A stretch of DNA of 28,386 nt from Polyangia bacterium (GCA_030430975.1 JAUIKB010000001.1:1-28386); one strand, 5' to 3'. Counted from the stretch's first letter, positions 1 to 8,916 are shown. The notes: a model not told the origin generated them from the letters alone. Program-made: numbers and translations.

Positions 1-180
1 CTCGGCAGCGGCACCGCAACGGTTGCCGGCAAGCCAGCGGCCGTAGCGTCAGGCCAGATCATGGCGATCCCCAAAGACGCGACGGCCTCGTTCCAGCCAA
101 AAGGCGATCAGCCGCTCTTAGCGCTCCAGTGGTTCGCCCCGGCGGGACCCGAGGCCAAATACGCCAAATCCGCGCCATAG
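1..180 (+). CDS. Cupin-like protein, C-terminal fragment (5' end outside window)
   Basis: Frame 1 is open from the first base to a TAG at 178-180 and gives the last 59 residues of a protein whose start lies outside the window. The visible part has the pattern of the second half of a cupin beta-barrel: a GSGTATV strand, a turn before 'VASGQIMAIPKDA' (the usual 'G..i.IP.g' cupin motif 2 region) and a closing strand ending in 'FAPAGPE'. The motif-2 histidine usually found after the IP motif is absent (A-S-F instead), so metal binding is not assured. Cupin folds serve in enzymes and in sugar or ligand sensing, and nothing here decides between them. It ends 47 bases before the next gene on the same strand. 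Confidence 0.55.
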   Translation, partial: LGSGTATVAGKPAAVASGQIMAIPKDATASFQPKGDQPLLALQWFAPAGPEAKYAKSAP

Positions 181-227
181 CGTCAGAAACCGGGCAGTTT
201 GCCGCCGTTTGAGTACAGTTGCCCACC

Positions 228-2564
228 GTGAACACGCGCCTGACCAGCACGTGGCTGCCCCTAGGCGTCCTCATCTATACCTCGTTCGCGGCGCTCGGCG
301 CCGCGCCCGGGAGCGTCCTGCCGTGGATGACGCTGATCCTCGTGCCCACCACCGTTTGGGCCGCGTGGCGCCGCTTACGCGCCCCACGCGGTGAGGACCA
401 AACCGACGAAACGGCCCGCCAGGCACTCGCAGCCGCGCTGTTCGGAGCGGGTCTGTTTCTGGCCGCGAGGAGCGCGCCAGCCGGCCGCCCCGGGTTCGAC
501 GCCGCGGCGAACCTCGGCACCGGCATCGTCGGAGTCTCAGCGCTGATCGGCTTGGCGCGGATCGCGCCGCTGGGTGGCTTGTTACGTCCGCCGAAGACCG
601 CGCGGTCCTTGGACGCCGCCGCCTTCGCCGGGCTGTTGTGGGGTATCGCCGTCGCCCTGCCCGCTACCCGAGCTGTGCTGCCGCCGACGACGGTGTTGCT
701 CGACCCGCTCGCGGTCGACTACGCCACCACCACCGCTGGTGTCGGCAACCTGCTCGTCATGATCGCCGCTACATGGCGCTTGCGAGCGACGCGGCGGTTC
801 GAGCTCGGGGTCGGAGATCGCGCCGCGGGCTCGATGGCTCTGGCGGTCACGGCCTTCGCGGTTGCCGTGCCGGCTGCAGCCGCGGACGTTGCCGCTCCCG
901 ATCGCATCCTTCCCACCGCGGTGATCATCGCTGGGCTCGCGATCGGCTGGGCGACGACGACCGCAGAACCGACGCGCGTGTCGACGGTGCTGCGGGGCAC
1001 GATCGCGGTCCTGGTACTGGGAGTACCGACGACGCTATTTGCCGGCGTCGTCGCAAAACTCGCACCGGCGTACGCCAGCACCGTCGCTCTCGGCGCTTCC
1101 ATCGTAGCGATCGGCGTCGGCCTGGTTGCGCGCGCTGTTGCGAAGCCTCTCGGCCCTGAGCAGTCACGTTGGCTCGACGCGATTCACGCCGCTAGCCAGA
1201 GCGCCCTGCAACCGGAACCCGATGCGGCTCTGCGCGCCGCGCTAGAGGCACTTGCAGAGACATCTGACAAAGGCGGTGCACGCCCCGAGCTTTGGAGAGT
1301 GTCACCACCGCAAGTGCTGAGCGTCGATATCGCATCGTATCTTCACATCAAAGATGCCGAAGCACCGCCCCGGCTTTACGAGCTCGCAAGCGGCGAACCG
1401 GAGCGAACATTGCGCGCGGACACGCTGAAGGCTCTGGAAGTGCGGCGACCGGACTTAAGGCCGCTGCTGGCATGGTTTGAGAACAAACAGGCATTTTCGG
1501 CGACCATCGTTCAAGACGACGACGGGCCTCTTGGATTTCTATCATTACCTCGCGGTAATCGCGATTCTGCCATGAGTCTCGAGGAGGCGCGTGCAGCTCG
1601 CATGCTCACCGACCGCATCAGCGCGCTGTTGTCCGTGTCGTCAGCGCTAGCGCGGTCAAGAGAACGAGAGATCGAGGCGCTCGCCAAGGCCGCCGCAGTC
1701 GATGACGAGCGGCTCCGCCTTGAGCATCTAGTGCTAGCGGAGAGCGGTAACAACCGCGCCTATGCTGAACTCGTCGCGCGTCCGGTCTCCGTGAGCTGCT
1801 ACAGCCCCGCCGCACGACTTTGCCGCGAGAGCATCGAGCGCATGGGCCGCATGGGAGGCGCGCTCACGTTGGTGGCGCCGTATGGGGTCAACCCCGCGCC
1901 ATGGGGGGCTCTGCATCATCTGGCAGGGCCTCGCGACGGCGGCCGTCTGGTCCTAGTCGACTGCGCGAATATGGCCGAGCACGATGTCGAGCGCTGGGCT
2001 GATCCGGGGCGATCTCCGCTGACAATGGCGGACGGCGGCACACTATTGCTACTTGAAACCATCGGGCTACCGCTTGAGGTGCAGGAACAAATCGTCCGTT
2101 CGCTCGGTCGACAGGCCGTCGACGAGCCAACCGGAACGCGCGGCCCAGCACTCGTTGCGAATCTTCCCGAAGCGCCCGAGCACGTCAGCGGCCTCCACCC
2201 ACGACTCGCTGCGTGGCTCGGCACAGAGTGCGTACGCCTACCCGCCCTCGCCCAGCGCGCTGAGGATCTGCGCGCACTAGCGATCGACGTCTTGGCACGG
2301 CTGGGAGTCCGACATCGCGGCGCCGCGCTCGGACTGGACGCCCACGCGCTGCATCTACTCCAGGAGCACCATTGGCCAGGCAACGACGCCGAACTGAAAG
2401 ACGTGTTAACGCGGGCTGCACAACAGGAAGCGGGCCAGGTCATCACGGCCGCCAGCCTCGCGTCGATCGGCTTTCGCCCCGTGCTCGAGGACGGGTCTAC
2501 GGCAACGCCAGCGCCCCCCAGCGTGGGACAGCGGCGGCCCCGTCGCAGACCGCGGCGACGATAA
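228..2564 (+). CDS. Membrane protein with GAF-like region and degenerate sigma-54-activator AAA+ domain
   Basis: The GTG at 228 is the chosen start (778 residues). A TTG at 219 is in frame and possible, and neither has a clear Shine-Dalgarno sequence. Residues 1 to about 300 hold roughly eight or nine hydrophobic segments with short loops. Residues about 305-470 look like a GAF-type sensory region, followed by a charged, probably helical linker. From Y525 (YSPAARL) onward the protein follows the NtrC-type AAA+ layout: a 'GGTLLLLE' strand in the Walker B place (E610), a 'VRLPALAQRAEDLRALA' segment matching the R-L-P-P-L-R-E-R-x-E-D-I region, and WPGN at 716-719. The Walker A P-loop is replaced by 'APYGVNPAP' with no GK[S/T], the GAFTGA loop is missing, and no C-terminal Fis-type helix-turn-helix follows, only an Arg/Pro-rich tail. 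It should therefore neither hydrolyse ATP nor remodel sigma-54 holoenzyme. A membrane-anchored signalling scaffold is inferred. The kinase gene follows 48 bases downstream. Confidence 0.8.
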   Translation: MNTRLTSTWLPLGVLIYTSFAALGAAPGSVLPWMTLILVPTTVWAAWRRLRAPRGEDQTDETARQALAAALFGAGLFLAARSAPAGRPGFDAAANLGTGIVGVSALIGLARIAPLGGLLRPPKTARSLDAAAFAGLLWGIAVALPATRAVLPPTTVLLDPLAVDYATTTAGVGNLLVMIAATWRLRATRRFELGVGDRAAGSMALAVTAFAVAVPAAAADVAAPDRILPTAVIIAGLAIGWATTTAEPTRVSTVLRGTIAVLVLGVPTTLFAGVVAKLAPAYASTVALGASIVAIGVGLVARAVAKPLGPEQSRWLDAIHAASQSALQPEPDAALRAALEALAETSDKGGARPELWRVSPPQVLSVDIASYLHIKDAEAPPRLYELASGEPERTLRADTLKALEVRRPDLRPLLAWFENKQAFSATIVQDDDGPLGFLSLPRGNRDSAMSLEEARAARMLTDRISALLSVSSALARSREREIEALAKAAAVDDERLRLEHLVLAESGNNRAYAELVARPVSVSCYSPAARLCRESIERMGRMGGALTLVAPYGVNPAPWGALHHLAGPRDGGRLVLVDCANMAEHDVERWADPGRSPLTMADGGTLLLLETIGLPLEVQEQIVRSLGRQAVDEPTGTRGPALVANLPEAPEHVSGLHPRLAAWLGTECVRLPALAQRAEDLRALAIDVLARLGVRHRGAALGLDAHALHLLQEHHWPGNDAELKDVLTRAAQQEAGQVITAASLASIGFRPVLEDGSTATPAPPSVGQRRPRRRPRRR

Positions 2565-2576
2565 CGCAAGAGCGCG

Positions 2577-2598
2577 ACTTCAGACGCGAATCTGAAGT
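2577..2598. promoter_or_regulatory. Perfect 8-bp inverted repeat upstream of the kinase gene
   Basis: ACTTCAGA at 2577-2584 and TCTGAAGT at 2591-2598 form a perfect inverted repeat around a 6-base spacer, in the 48-base gap between two co-directional genes and 14 bases before the GTG at 2613. No T-run follows, so it is not a classical terminator. It could be an operator or an RNA hairpin limiting access to the start. Function is inferred from position only. Confidence 0.45.
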
Positions 2599-2612
2599 AG
2601 GCTTGCCGGCGC

Positions 2613-5600
2613 GTGGGGTCACAAGACGAACATCTGCTAGGCGGGAGATTTCGCATCGAGCGCGAGGTCGGTCGCGGCGCAGTTGGCGTGATCTATCGAG
2701 CCTTTGACGTTCAGACGCAGTGCAACGTCGCGCTCAAGGTCATCGCGGCCGACGTAGGCGTCGCTCCGGCAGAAGAAGCGCGTCTGAAGCGCGAAGGGCA
2801 GGTACTCACAGGGCTGGACCACCCGGGGATCGTGCGCATCGTCGCCCACGGCGTTTCCGAACATACCGGGCAGCCGTGGGTCGCGATGGAGTGGCTCGAT
2901 GGCGAGGACCTGGAGGCACGCCAGCGCCGCAGCCCGCTGACCTTGACCGAAGCCATTCACCTGACGCAGTTGGTCGCTGAAGCGCTCGCATGCGCACACC
3001 GACACGGGGTCGTGCATCGCGACATCAAGCCCGGCAACATCTATCTATGCGGCAGCCTCGACGCGCCACCCGGTGAGCCGTGTATGCCAAAGCTGGTGGA
3101 TTTCGGCGTCGCTCGCGCCGACCAGTCACAAGCGTCCTTCGCGAACGTCGCCAAAGTGACTCGCGTAGGCGACGTCGTGGGAACGCCCGCGTATATGGCG
3201 CCCGAACAAGCGCGCACGGACGGAACGATCGACTCACGCAGCGACATCTACGCACTGGGTGCGCTGCTGTTCGAGTTGGTGGCGGGGAGGCCACCGCACG
3301 TCGGCACCAGCGCGATCGCAACGCTAGCCCGACTCGTCACCACTCCCCCGCCCCAGTTGCGCGATCTCAAACCCGAAATCCCAAACGCTTTGAGCGAGCT
3401 GGTCAGCGACATGCTCGAGACCGACGCCGACCGCCGACCTCAGTCCGCGGACGAGGTCGCGACTGCGCTGCGAGCCGTCCTCAGCGACGCCGACCGCTTG
3501 TCGGTTGCGCCCGCGTCGCTCGACGCGCCGATGTCAGCGCGCCTGGGCTCCAGCGCGTCACGTCTCGTGACGACGATCGTGGCCATCGGCTTCACAAAAA
3601 ACTCGCTTCGCCAGCGCGCTTTGAAACACCTTTCCGACCGGGGCGCCGTCGCCGTTCCCCTCGGCAAAGACACGTTGGTCGCCCACCTCGGCGCGCGGCG
3701 CGCTTCGGGGACGGAGGCGAGCGCTGCCTTGGATCTAGGGCGTCGTCTGGCGCGCGCAGCAGCGCAGGTGGGCGTTGCCAGCGGCCGGGCTCAAGTCGCG
3801 CAGGTCAAAGATGGTGAGCTGCGTCCGGTCGGCGAGGTCGTAGACCGCGCGTCGTCGCTCGCTCGCGAAGCGTCGCCGGGCATGGTGCTTGCCGACACGA
3901 CCACCGCAGAGCTAGGCCGCGGCCGCTACGAATTCCTAAGCCGAGATGACGGCTCCGCCGTGGTCGGCGAAGCGACCCGAGCGGGACGCGAACGAGTCGG
4001 TGGGGCACCCTTTGTTGGCCGCGACGCCGAGCTGCGCCAGATGTTATCGGCCTTCGAACGCTGCAGGCGAGACGACCGGCCGGCCATTGTGACCGTCACC
4101 GGATCGCCGGGTATCGGTAAGTCGCGGTTGCGACGGGAGTTCCTCGCCCGGATCACGAGCGGAGCTGAAATCGAAGTCATCCTTCAGCGCAGCGAGGCGT
4201 ACGGTCGCGCGCAGGCCCTCGGCGCGGCTGCCGGATTGCTCCGAGCCGTGGTCGGACTGTCGAAGGGCGTTAGCCTGGAAGAGGCTGACGCTGCCATCAG
4301 CGCGCACCTGGGTGACCGCCAGGTCGATGCTGCCCATCGTCCCGCGCTCGCGGCGCTCCTCGCCAACCAACCGCTGCCCGAGGGCGTCGACCCACGCAGC
4401 GTGCGTGACGCGCTGTGGCTGTCGATGACCGAGCTGGTCAAGCTGAGCGTCGGAGCCTCGCCAACCGTGATCGTCGCCGACGACATGCAGTGGGCGGACC
4501 CCGAGAGCATCGGCTGGCTCGAACACATGCTCGGTCGGCTCGACGGCACGGCTCTGTTCGTGCTCGCGCTGATGCGGCCGAGCTTCTGGACCGAACACGA
4601 TCAGACGTTCGCCGGAAAAGACCACACCCGCCTTGAGCTACGACCGATCAGTGCGCGCGCAACGCTCGCGATCGCACGCGCCATGCTCGGCGAAGACGTG
4701 TCCGATGCCGTGCTGGAACGCATCGCCACGCAGTCGGGCGGACTCCCGCTGTTCGCAGAGGAGCTCGCACGCCTCACGGGCGCCGGCGGCGACGCTTCGA
4801 GCGCGCCGACGATCGAGGCGGCGATCCAGGCGAGCCTCGACTCCCTGGACGAGGAAACCCGGGACGCTATCGGCCGGCTGAGCGTGCTTGGCCTGACGGT
4901 CTGGGACGACGCGCTCGACGCCCTCGGAATCTCGCCGGCCGAACCGGTCATGAAGGAGCTCGCGGCCGCCGAAATCCTCGTCGAGCAACAGACGTCGCGC
5001 TTTGGCGCCACCCGCGAGTGGGTCTTCAAGCATGCGCTGTTTCGCGACGTCACCTATGCGTCGCTTGGAACATCACAGCGGGAGCAACTGCATAGACTAG
5101 CCGGTGACTGGCTAGCCCAGGCCGGGGAGGACGCTGCGACGGTCGCCGGACACTTCGAACTCGCGGACCGCGCCGACCTAGCCGCCGCGCACTGGGAAAC
5201 CGCAGCGTGGCGCGCGTTGTCGACGAACGCGCTCATGGACGCACTGAATCTTGCCGAAAAGTCGCTAGCGTTCGCGGAAGACAAACCATCCGGGTTCCGA
5301 AGGGCCCAGTGCCTCGACGAAGCGTGGAGTCGCCTCGACCCCCGAGCCAGCGACCGTGAGTCGGCCATCGCCGCGCTCGAGGAGAACGTCTTCGACGATG
5401 TCAGCGCGCTTCGGGCGCGGGGCGCACGGGCGCGATATGCCGCCGAGCGCGGTGGCACCTACGACACCATCGACGAGCTCACCGCAATCCGGGACGCAGC
5501 CGCAACGTTGGACATCCGCGACGAAGAGGCGCAGACCGGCGCCGTGCTGGCCACACGTCTGGCGTTCGCCGGCAAGTTCGACGAAGCCGAAGCCGTCGCC

Positions 5601-6521
5601 GAACGGTTGCTGGAATTGTCGAAGCAGCACGGTGTCGAGGCTGCCGCGGTCGACGGATGGCAGACGCTCGCGATCGTGCGGCAAACTCACGGCGCGCTCA
5701 ACTCAGCGCTCGACGCGCGACGCAGTGCCGCCGAAGCGGCTCGGCTCGCCGGACTCAAGGAGCGAGAAGCCATGCTGCGCGCGAATCTCGGGTTCGCGTT
5801 GACGACGATCGGCGCCCGGGACGAAGCCCGCGCGTCGCTCGATGCCGGCATCGAACTCGCTCAGGCGATCGGCAGCGACGGTGCGATCCGCCACGTGAAG
5901 ATGAATCTGCTGGGATGGGCGTCCAGCTTCGGGTCTGACGCGCGCTTGGACGCCGTACTCAGCGATGTTCGATCCAAAGCGGACGCCGAGGCGAGCGGCT
6001 ACTGGACATCACAGGACCGGTCGAACCTCGGTGCGCTGTTCTACCGAGGCTGGGAACTGCTCCGCGGCGGCTCCGCCGACCGCGCCGACGCTGCGCTCGC
6101 GCTGCTCAAGCTCGCCTCGGACGGCTACAGGAACAGCGGCAACCGAGACGTGCTTCCGGTTGCCCTGGGCGTCTACGCTGAAGCCCAACGCCGTGCCGGT
6201 GATCTGGATGCGGCCACCGCCCTCGCCAAAGAGGCGGCTGATTTGCTGACAGACGTTGATAGCAGCCTGCTCAACGAAACGACCGTATACATCGCCCTCT
6301 ACCGGACCTGTCGCGATGCAGGTGACGCGGCGGGTGCGGCGTCTGCTATCGAGCGTGGGATGCCGCGTCTGCTGCGTCGACTCAAAGGCCTGGCCAGAAC
6401 GCCTTACGCGCGGCAGTTCCTCACCGAGCTCGCGGATAACTCAGCTTTTGTAGCCGCCGCCGACGGGCTCGGTCTACTGCCCAGCTCGGTGTCGGAACTG
6501 CTCGGCACAGGTGTTGGGTAG
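2613..6521 (+). CDS. Ser/Thr protein kinase - cyclase-like - STAND ATPase - TPR fusion protein
   Basis: A 1302-residue multidomain signalling protein starting at GTG. The N-terminal Hanks-type kinase is complete: glycine loop at 20-25, K42 and E61, HRDIKPGN at 135-142 with catalytic D137, DFG at 163-165, and APE at 196-198. Residues about 310-460 resemble a degenerate class III nucleotide cyclase domain of the kind often placed between kinase and ATPase in myxobacterial proteins. A STAND/AAA-type ATPase follows 'FVGRDAELRQ', with Walker A GSPGIGKS at 497-504 and Walker B VIVADD at 619-624. From about residue 800 to the end the sequence is helical and Ala/Glu/Leu-rich with TPR-like repeats. 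The architecture is common in myxobacteria, where such proteins sense or integrate signals by phosphorylation and oligomerisation. No membrane segment was seen, so it is probably cytosolic. It lies between the pseudo-AAA+ membrane protein and two unknown genes, and they may share a transcript. Confidence 0.95.
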   Translation: MGSQDEHLLGGRFRIEREVGRGAVGVIYRAFDVQTQCNVALKVIAADVGVAPAEEARLKREGQVLTGLDHPGIVRIVAHGVSEHTGQPWVAMEWLDGEDLEARQRRSPLTLTEAIHLTQLVAEALACAHRHGVVHRDIKPGNIYLCGSLDAPPGEPCMPKLVDFGVARADQSQASFANVAKVTRVGDVVGTPAYMAPEQARTDGTIDSRSDIYALGALLFELVAGRPPHVGTSAIATLARLVTTPPPQLRDLKPEIPNALSELVSDMLETDADRRPQSADEVATALRAVLSDADRLSVAPASLDAPMSARLGSSASRLVTTIVAIGFTKNSLRQRALKHLSDRGAVAVPLGKDTLVAHLGARRASGTEASAALDLGRRLARAAAQVGVASGRAQVAQVKDGELRPVGEVVDRASSLAREASPGMVLADTTTAELGRGRYEFLSRDDGSAVVGEATRAGRERVGGAPFVGRDAELRQMLSAFERCRRDDRPAIVTVTGSPGIGKSRLRREFLARITSGAEIEVILQRSEAYGRAQALGAAAGLLRAVVGLSKGVSLEEADAAISAHLGDRQVDAAHRPALAALLANQPLPEGVDPRSVRDALWLSMTELVKLSVGASPTVIVADDMQWADPESIGWLEHMLGRLDGTALFVLALMRPSFWTEHDQTFAGKDHTRLELRPISARATLAIARAMLGEDVSDAVLERIATQSGGLPLFAEELARLTGAGGDASSAPTIEAAIQASLDSLDEETRDAIGRLSVLGLTVWDDALDALGISPAEPVMKELAAAEILVEQQTSRFGATREWVFKHALFRDVTYASLGTSQREQLHRLAGDWLAQAGEDAATVAGHFELADRADLAAAHWETAAWRALSTNALMDALNLAEKSLAFAEDKPSGFRRAQCLDEAWSRLDPRASDRESAIAALEENVFDDVSALRARGARARYAAERGGTYDTIDELTAIRDAAATLDIRDEEAQTGAVLATRLAFAGKFDEAEAVAERLLELSKQHGVEAAAVDGWQTLAIVRQTHGALNSALDARRSAAEAARLAGLKEREAMLRANLGFALTTIGARDEARASLDAGIELAQAIGSDGAIRHVKMNLLGWASSFGSDARLDAVLSDVRSKADAEASGYWTSQDRSNLGALFYRGWELLRGGSADRADAALALLKLASDGYRNSGNRDVLPVALGVYAEAQRRAGDLDAATALAKEAADLLTDVDSSLLNETTVYIALYRTCRDAGDAAGAASAIERGMPRLLRRLKGLARTPYARQFLTELADNSAFVAAADGLGLLPSSVSELLGTGVG

Positions 6522-6549
6522 CGTCGCCAAGGGCGCTATGGTCTGACGG

Positions 6550-8022
6550 ATGCTCGAACGCGTCGCAGTGCACCAAACCCGGCTTCGGGTCCCCGGCATC
6601 GGCTTAGATGCCCGGGGTGTCGCGTTGGGCGCACGCGGGCTTGTGCTCGTGCCATCGATCGACCGACTCGTCGCGTTCCTCGCGCTCTACACCGAAACGA
6701 ACGCACTGGGCCCGCTGATCGCATCACTGCGCATCGACGTGCTGAAGTCGAAGCTCGGAACCAGCGAGCTATCTCTTAGCTTCGATGCGGGTTCGAGCGA
6801 CCGAATGGATCGCATTGCCGAGGTCGCGCGTCTGGCCGGCGGGTTCGCGCTCACGGGCTCGTCCCGGCACTTCGTCCAGTACCGCGACGCGGCGGCTCCG
6901 TTCGGCTACGACGCACCGGAGATCACCGCAACAGATGCGGCGCTAGCGCTGTACCACAACACGTTCTCTCAGGTTTACGAGATCGAGCGCGAGATCAAGC
7001 TCAGCTCGCTGCTGCTCAGGATGATGCCGTACGCCGACCCATCTCGCGCGTCGGAGACCGGACCACGCTTCTTGCTCGCCGAAGAAGGCATCGGAGGCTC
7101 GATCTTGTCGTACCTAGTGCGATCTCATGTCCAGGCGAAAGTCGCGCTTTGTGAGTGGCCCCCGGAGAGCAGTTTCGACGACGCTCCGATCAAACGTTAT
7201 CTCTTTGAGGTACCCGAGCTGCCGAACAGGATGCTTGCACTCTTTCGGGACACGCCCGGCGTCCGAACTTTCCTTCCTGAAACGCCGGGCGCCGCCGTCG
7301 AGGTCGGCTTCAGGCATCCGATCGCGCTGAAGGCTTGCCCGGTATTCGATAGCAAGAAGCTCGTGCTGTTCTGCGGCGCTGGCGGCGAGCCTCTCGTAAT
7401 CGATCCGCTACCAGCACTAGGAGACGTGAGGGCGCTCACCAAAGTCAGTCTGGGCGCCGACACGACCGAGCCGCGCCCAGCCAAGCCCATTCAACCGAAA
7501 CCTATCCAGATCGCGGTGCGTCTGGCGCCCACGCTGGCGGCCTCCAGCGCCGTCGAGGCGACGCTCGTCGCCAACGAAGACCTCGAACTGTTTCGGCGGC
7601 TCGCCTACGCTCTGGGTCCGAGTGCGATCGCCACCACCAAGGTCGCCGTCACTCCGATGGGCGCCTTCGTGTTGCGCGAGGGCGGCATCGATGCCGTACC
7701 GGTCGGGCGATTCTTTCAGCGCATTCACAGCTCGATCTTCATTCCGAGCGGCACGACGCTCCTGCCCGCTGTCAACAGTGATGTGCTCTACCGCGCGCTG
7801 GGACAGCCGCAGGGCCAACTGGTGTTCTTCATGCCGGACGCGAGCGCAGTCGCGGTCGAGGAAAGCTGCTTTGCCCCGCTAGAGGACGTGTTGTTGGCCG
7901 GCGAACAGTGGGCACCGGTGTCGGGCAGCGATCTAGCTGAGGCGTTAGCCACGTCGACGCCCGTGGTGTGGTTGGACCCGCTCGGCCTACGACCGATGCG
8001 GCGCGCGGAACCGGTCGAATGA
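6550..8022 (+). CDS. Uncharacterised protein, coupled to the next gene
   Basis: A 490-residue protein that I do not recognise. It starts at ATG 28 bases after the kinase gene stop. There is no signal peptide and no convincing membrane span. The sequence looks globular, mixed alpha/beta and myxobacterial in composition, with a low-complexity linker 'RPAKPIQPKPIQ' near residue 315 dividing it into two parts. The C-terminal part, from 'LVANEDLELFRRLAYALG' on, has strand-rich stretches such as 'GTTLLPAV', 'GQLVFFMPD' and 'VVWLDPLG', but no catalytic signature could be picked out. The stop codon overlaps the start of the following gene (ATGA), which implies translational coupling and suggests that the two products act together. 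Position downstream of a kinase/STAND protein hints at a role as effector, substrate or accessory in that signalling unit; this is inference only. Confidence 0.8.
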   Translation: MLERVAVHQTRLRVPGIGLDARGVALGARGLVLVPSIDRLVAFLALYTETNALGPLIASLRIDVLKSKLGTSELSLSFDAGSSDRMDRIAEVARLAGGFALTGSSRHFVQYRDAAAPFGYDAPEITATDAALALYHNTFSQVYEIEREIKLSSLLLRMMPYADPSRASETGPRFLLAEEGIGGSILSYLVRSHVQAKVALCEWPPESSFDDAPIKRYLFEVPELPNRMLALFRDTPGVRTFLPETPGAAVEVGFRHPIALKACPVFDSKKLVLFCGAGGEPLVIDPLPALGDVRALTKVSLGADTTEPRPAKPIQPKPIQIAVRLAPTLAASSAVEATLVANEDLELFRRLAYALGPSAIATTKVAVTPMGAFVLREGGIDAVPVGRFFQRIHSSIFIPSGTTLLPAVNSDVLYRALGQPQGQLVFFMPDASAVAVEESCFAPLEDVLLAGEQWAPVSGSDLAEALATSTPVVWLDPLGLRPMRRAEPVE

Positions 8023-8891
8023 CCGAGGCCGCTGGCCTGCTCGACGAGCTGCTCGACAACGTTGTGCGGCCGCTGCTGATTGGCGGTGAGGTGCGGCCTC
8101 TTGAACCCGTTGGCGAAGCGCTGGCTGTGGAGGCGGTGTCCGGCACGGTTTCGTCTTCCGTAGCTTGGGTCGACGTGCAGATAGCGCGCGAGACCGAGGC
8201 GCGAAAGCTGTGCGCGATCGATACGCTGCCTGCGCTGTCGCGGGACGAGTGGCTGCTGCTGTTCGCGTTCAACGACTTGCTACAAGCTACGAACGCAACG
8301 CTGACCGGCACGTTCGGCAGCAGCCGACCGGACACCTTGCTCTCCATGGCGCGCGCGCTGATCGCTCGCGCTTCGGCGCCAGCGACGATCGGTGAAGCGC
8401 TGGCGCGACACGCGACCTTCGCCCGGCTGATGGCCCCCGAACGCATCGACACCCGCGTCGCTTGGTGGACAGGAAGCGAGACATTTCGAGGCTGCGAGCC
8501 ACCAAAACGGCTACTCTACTGGCGCGGGTTACGCCGAGTCACGACGAACGAAGAGCGTGTTCGCCTGCAGCACATGGCGGCCGACACCGATTTCAACGAC
8601 GCTTGGCTGCGCACTCTGAACTTGTTGTTACGAGCAACGCCGTTGACGGACCTCGCGAGCGCGGACCGAGCTGAACCCGCGTTTGGCTGGACCGGCGCCG
8701 CGCTCAGCTTGATCCGCCTGGACGCTGGGCACACGTTGGCTCTGAGAACACTCGAGCGCACGGGCCGCGCGCCCGCCATCGCCGCGGCCTTGGGACAAGC
8801 GGCGCAGGACATCGCCGTCCCCGAAGCCGTCCCGGTAGCAGAAGCGCTCGTGCACTCTTTGAACGCGCTGCCAACCGTCCGCACCGCGTAG
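8019..8891 (+). CDS. Uncharacterised protein, partner of the preceding gene
   Basis: A 290-residue protein of unknown function. The ATG at 8019 is chosen because it overlaps the TGA of the preceding gene by four bases (ATGA), a standard coupling arrangement. An in-frame start 51 bases earlier would run well inside the upstream gene. The product is mostly helical, soluble and without a signal peptide. It carries the phrase 'LCAIDTLPALSRDEWLLLFAFNDLLQATN', two Trp-rich patches ('VAWWTGSETF', 'LLYWRGLRRVT') and a helical C-terminus rich in Ala. No enzyme motif or known domain was identified. With the preceding gene it forms a pair whose functions are probably linked. It ends just before a palindrome at 8917-8930 that may separate this unit from the next gene. 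Confidence 0.78.
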   Translation: MTEAAGLLDELLDNVVRPLLIGGEVRPLEPVGEALAVEAVSGTVSSSVAWVDVQIARETEARKLCAIDTLPALSRDEWLLLFAFNDLLQATNATLTGTFGSSRPDTLLSMARALIARASAPATIGEALARHATFARLMAPERIDTRVAWWTGSETFRGCEPPKRLLYWRGLRRVTTNEERVRLQHMAADTDFNDAWLRTLNLLLRATPLTDLASADRAEPAFGWTGAALSLIRLDAGHTLALRTLERTGRAPAIAAALGQAAQDIAVPEAVPVAEALVHSLNALPTVRTA

Positions 8892-8916
8892 CTTCGCTCG
8901 TTTCCACGTGCAGGCC

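Noticed and set aside
1916..2656. Long minus-strand open frame of 246 residues over the end of the pseudo-AAA+ gene
   Set aside because: Arg/Ser-rich, low-sense composition typical of antisense frames in GC-rich DNA, and it crosses a well-supported plus-strand gene and the kinase start.
3080..3817. Plus-strand frame of 245 residues inside the kinase gene
   Set aside because: Arg-dominated shadow of the kinase reading frame, without any motif; the kinase frame has all catalytic residues.
6522..6549. Hairpin after the kinase stop (TAGCG...CGCTA)
   Set aside because: Only five outer pairs with a poorly paired interior and the next gene starts within bases. Likely chance.
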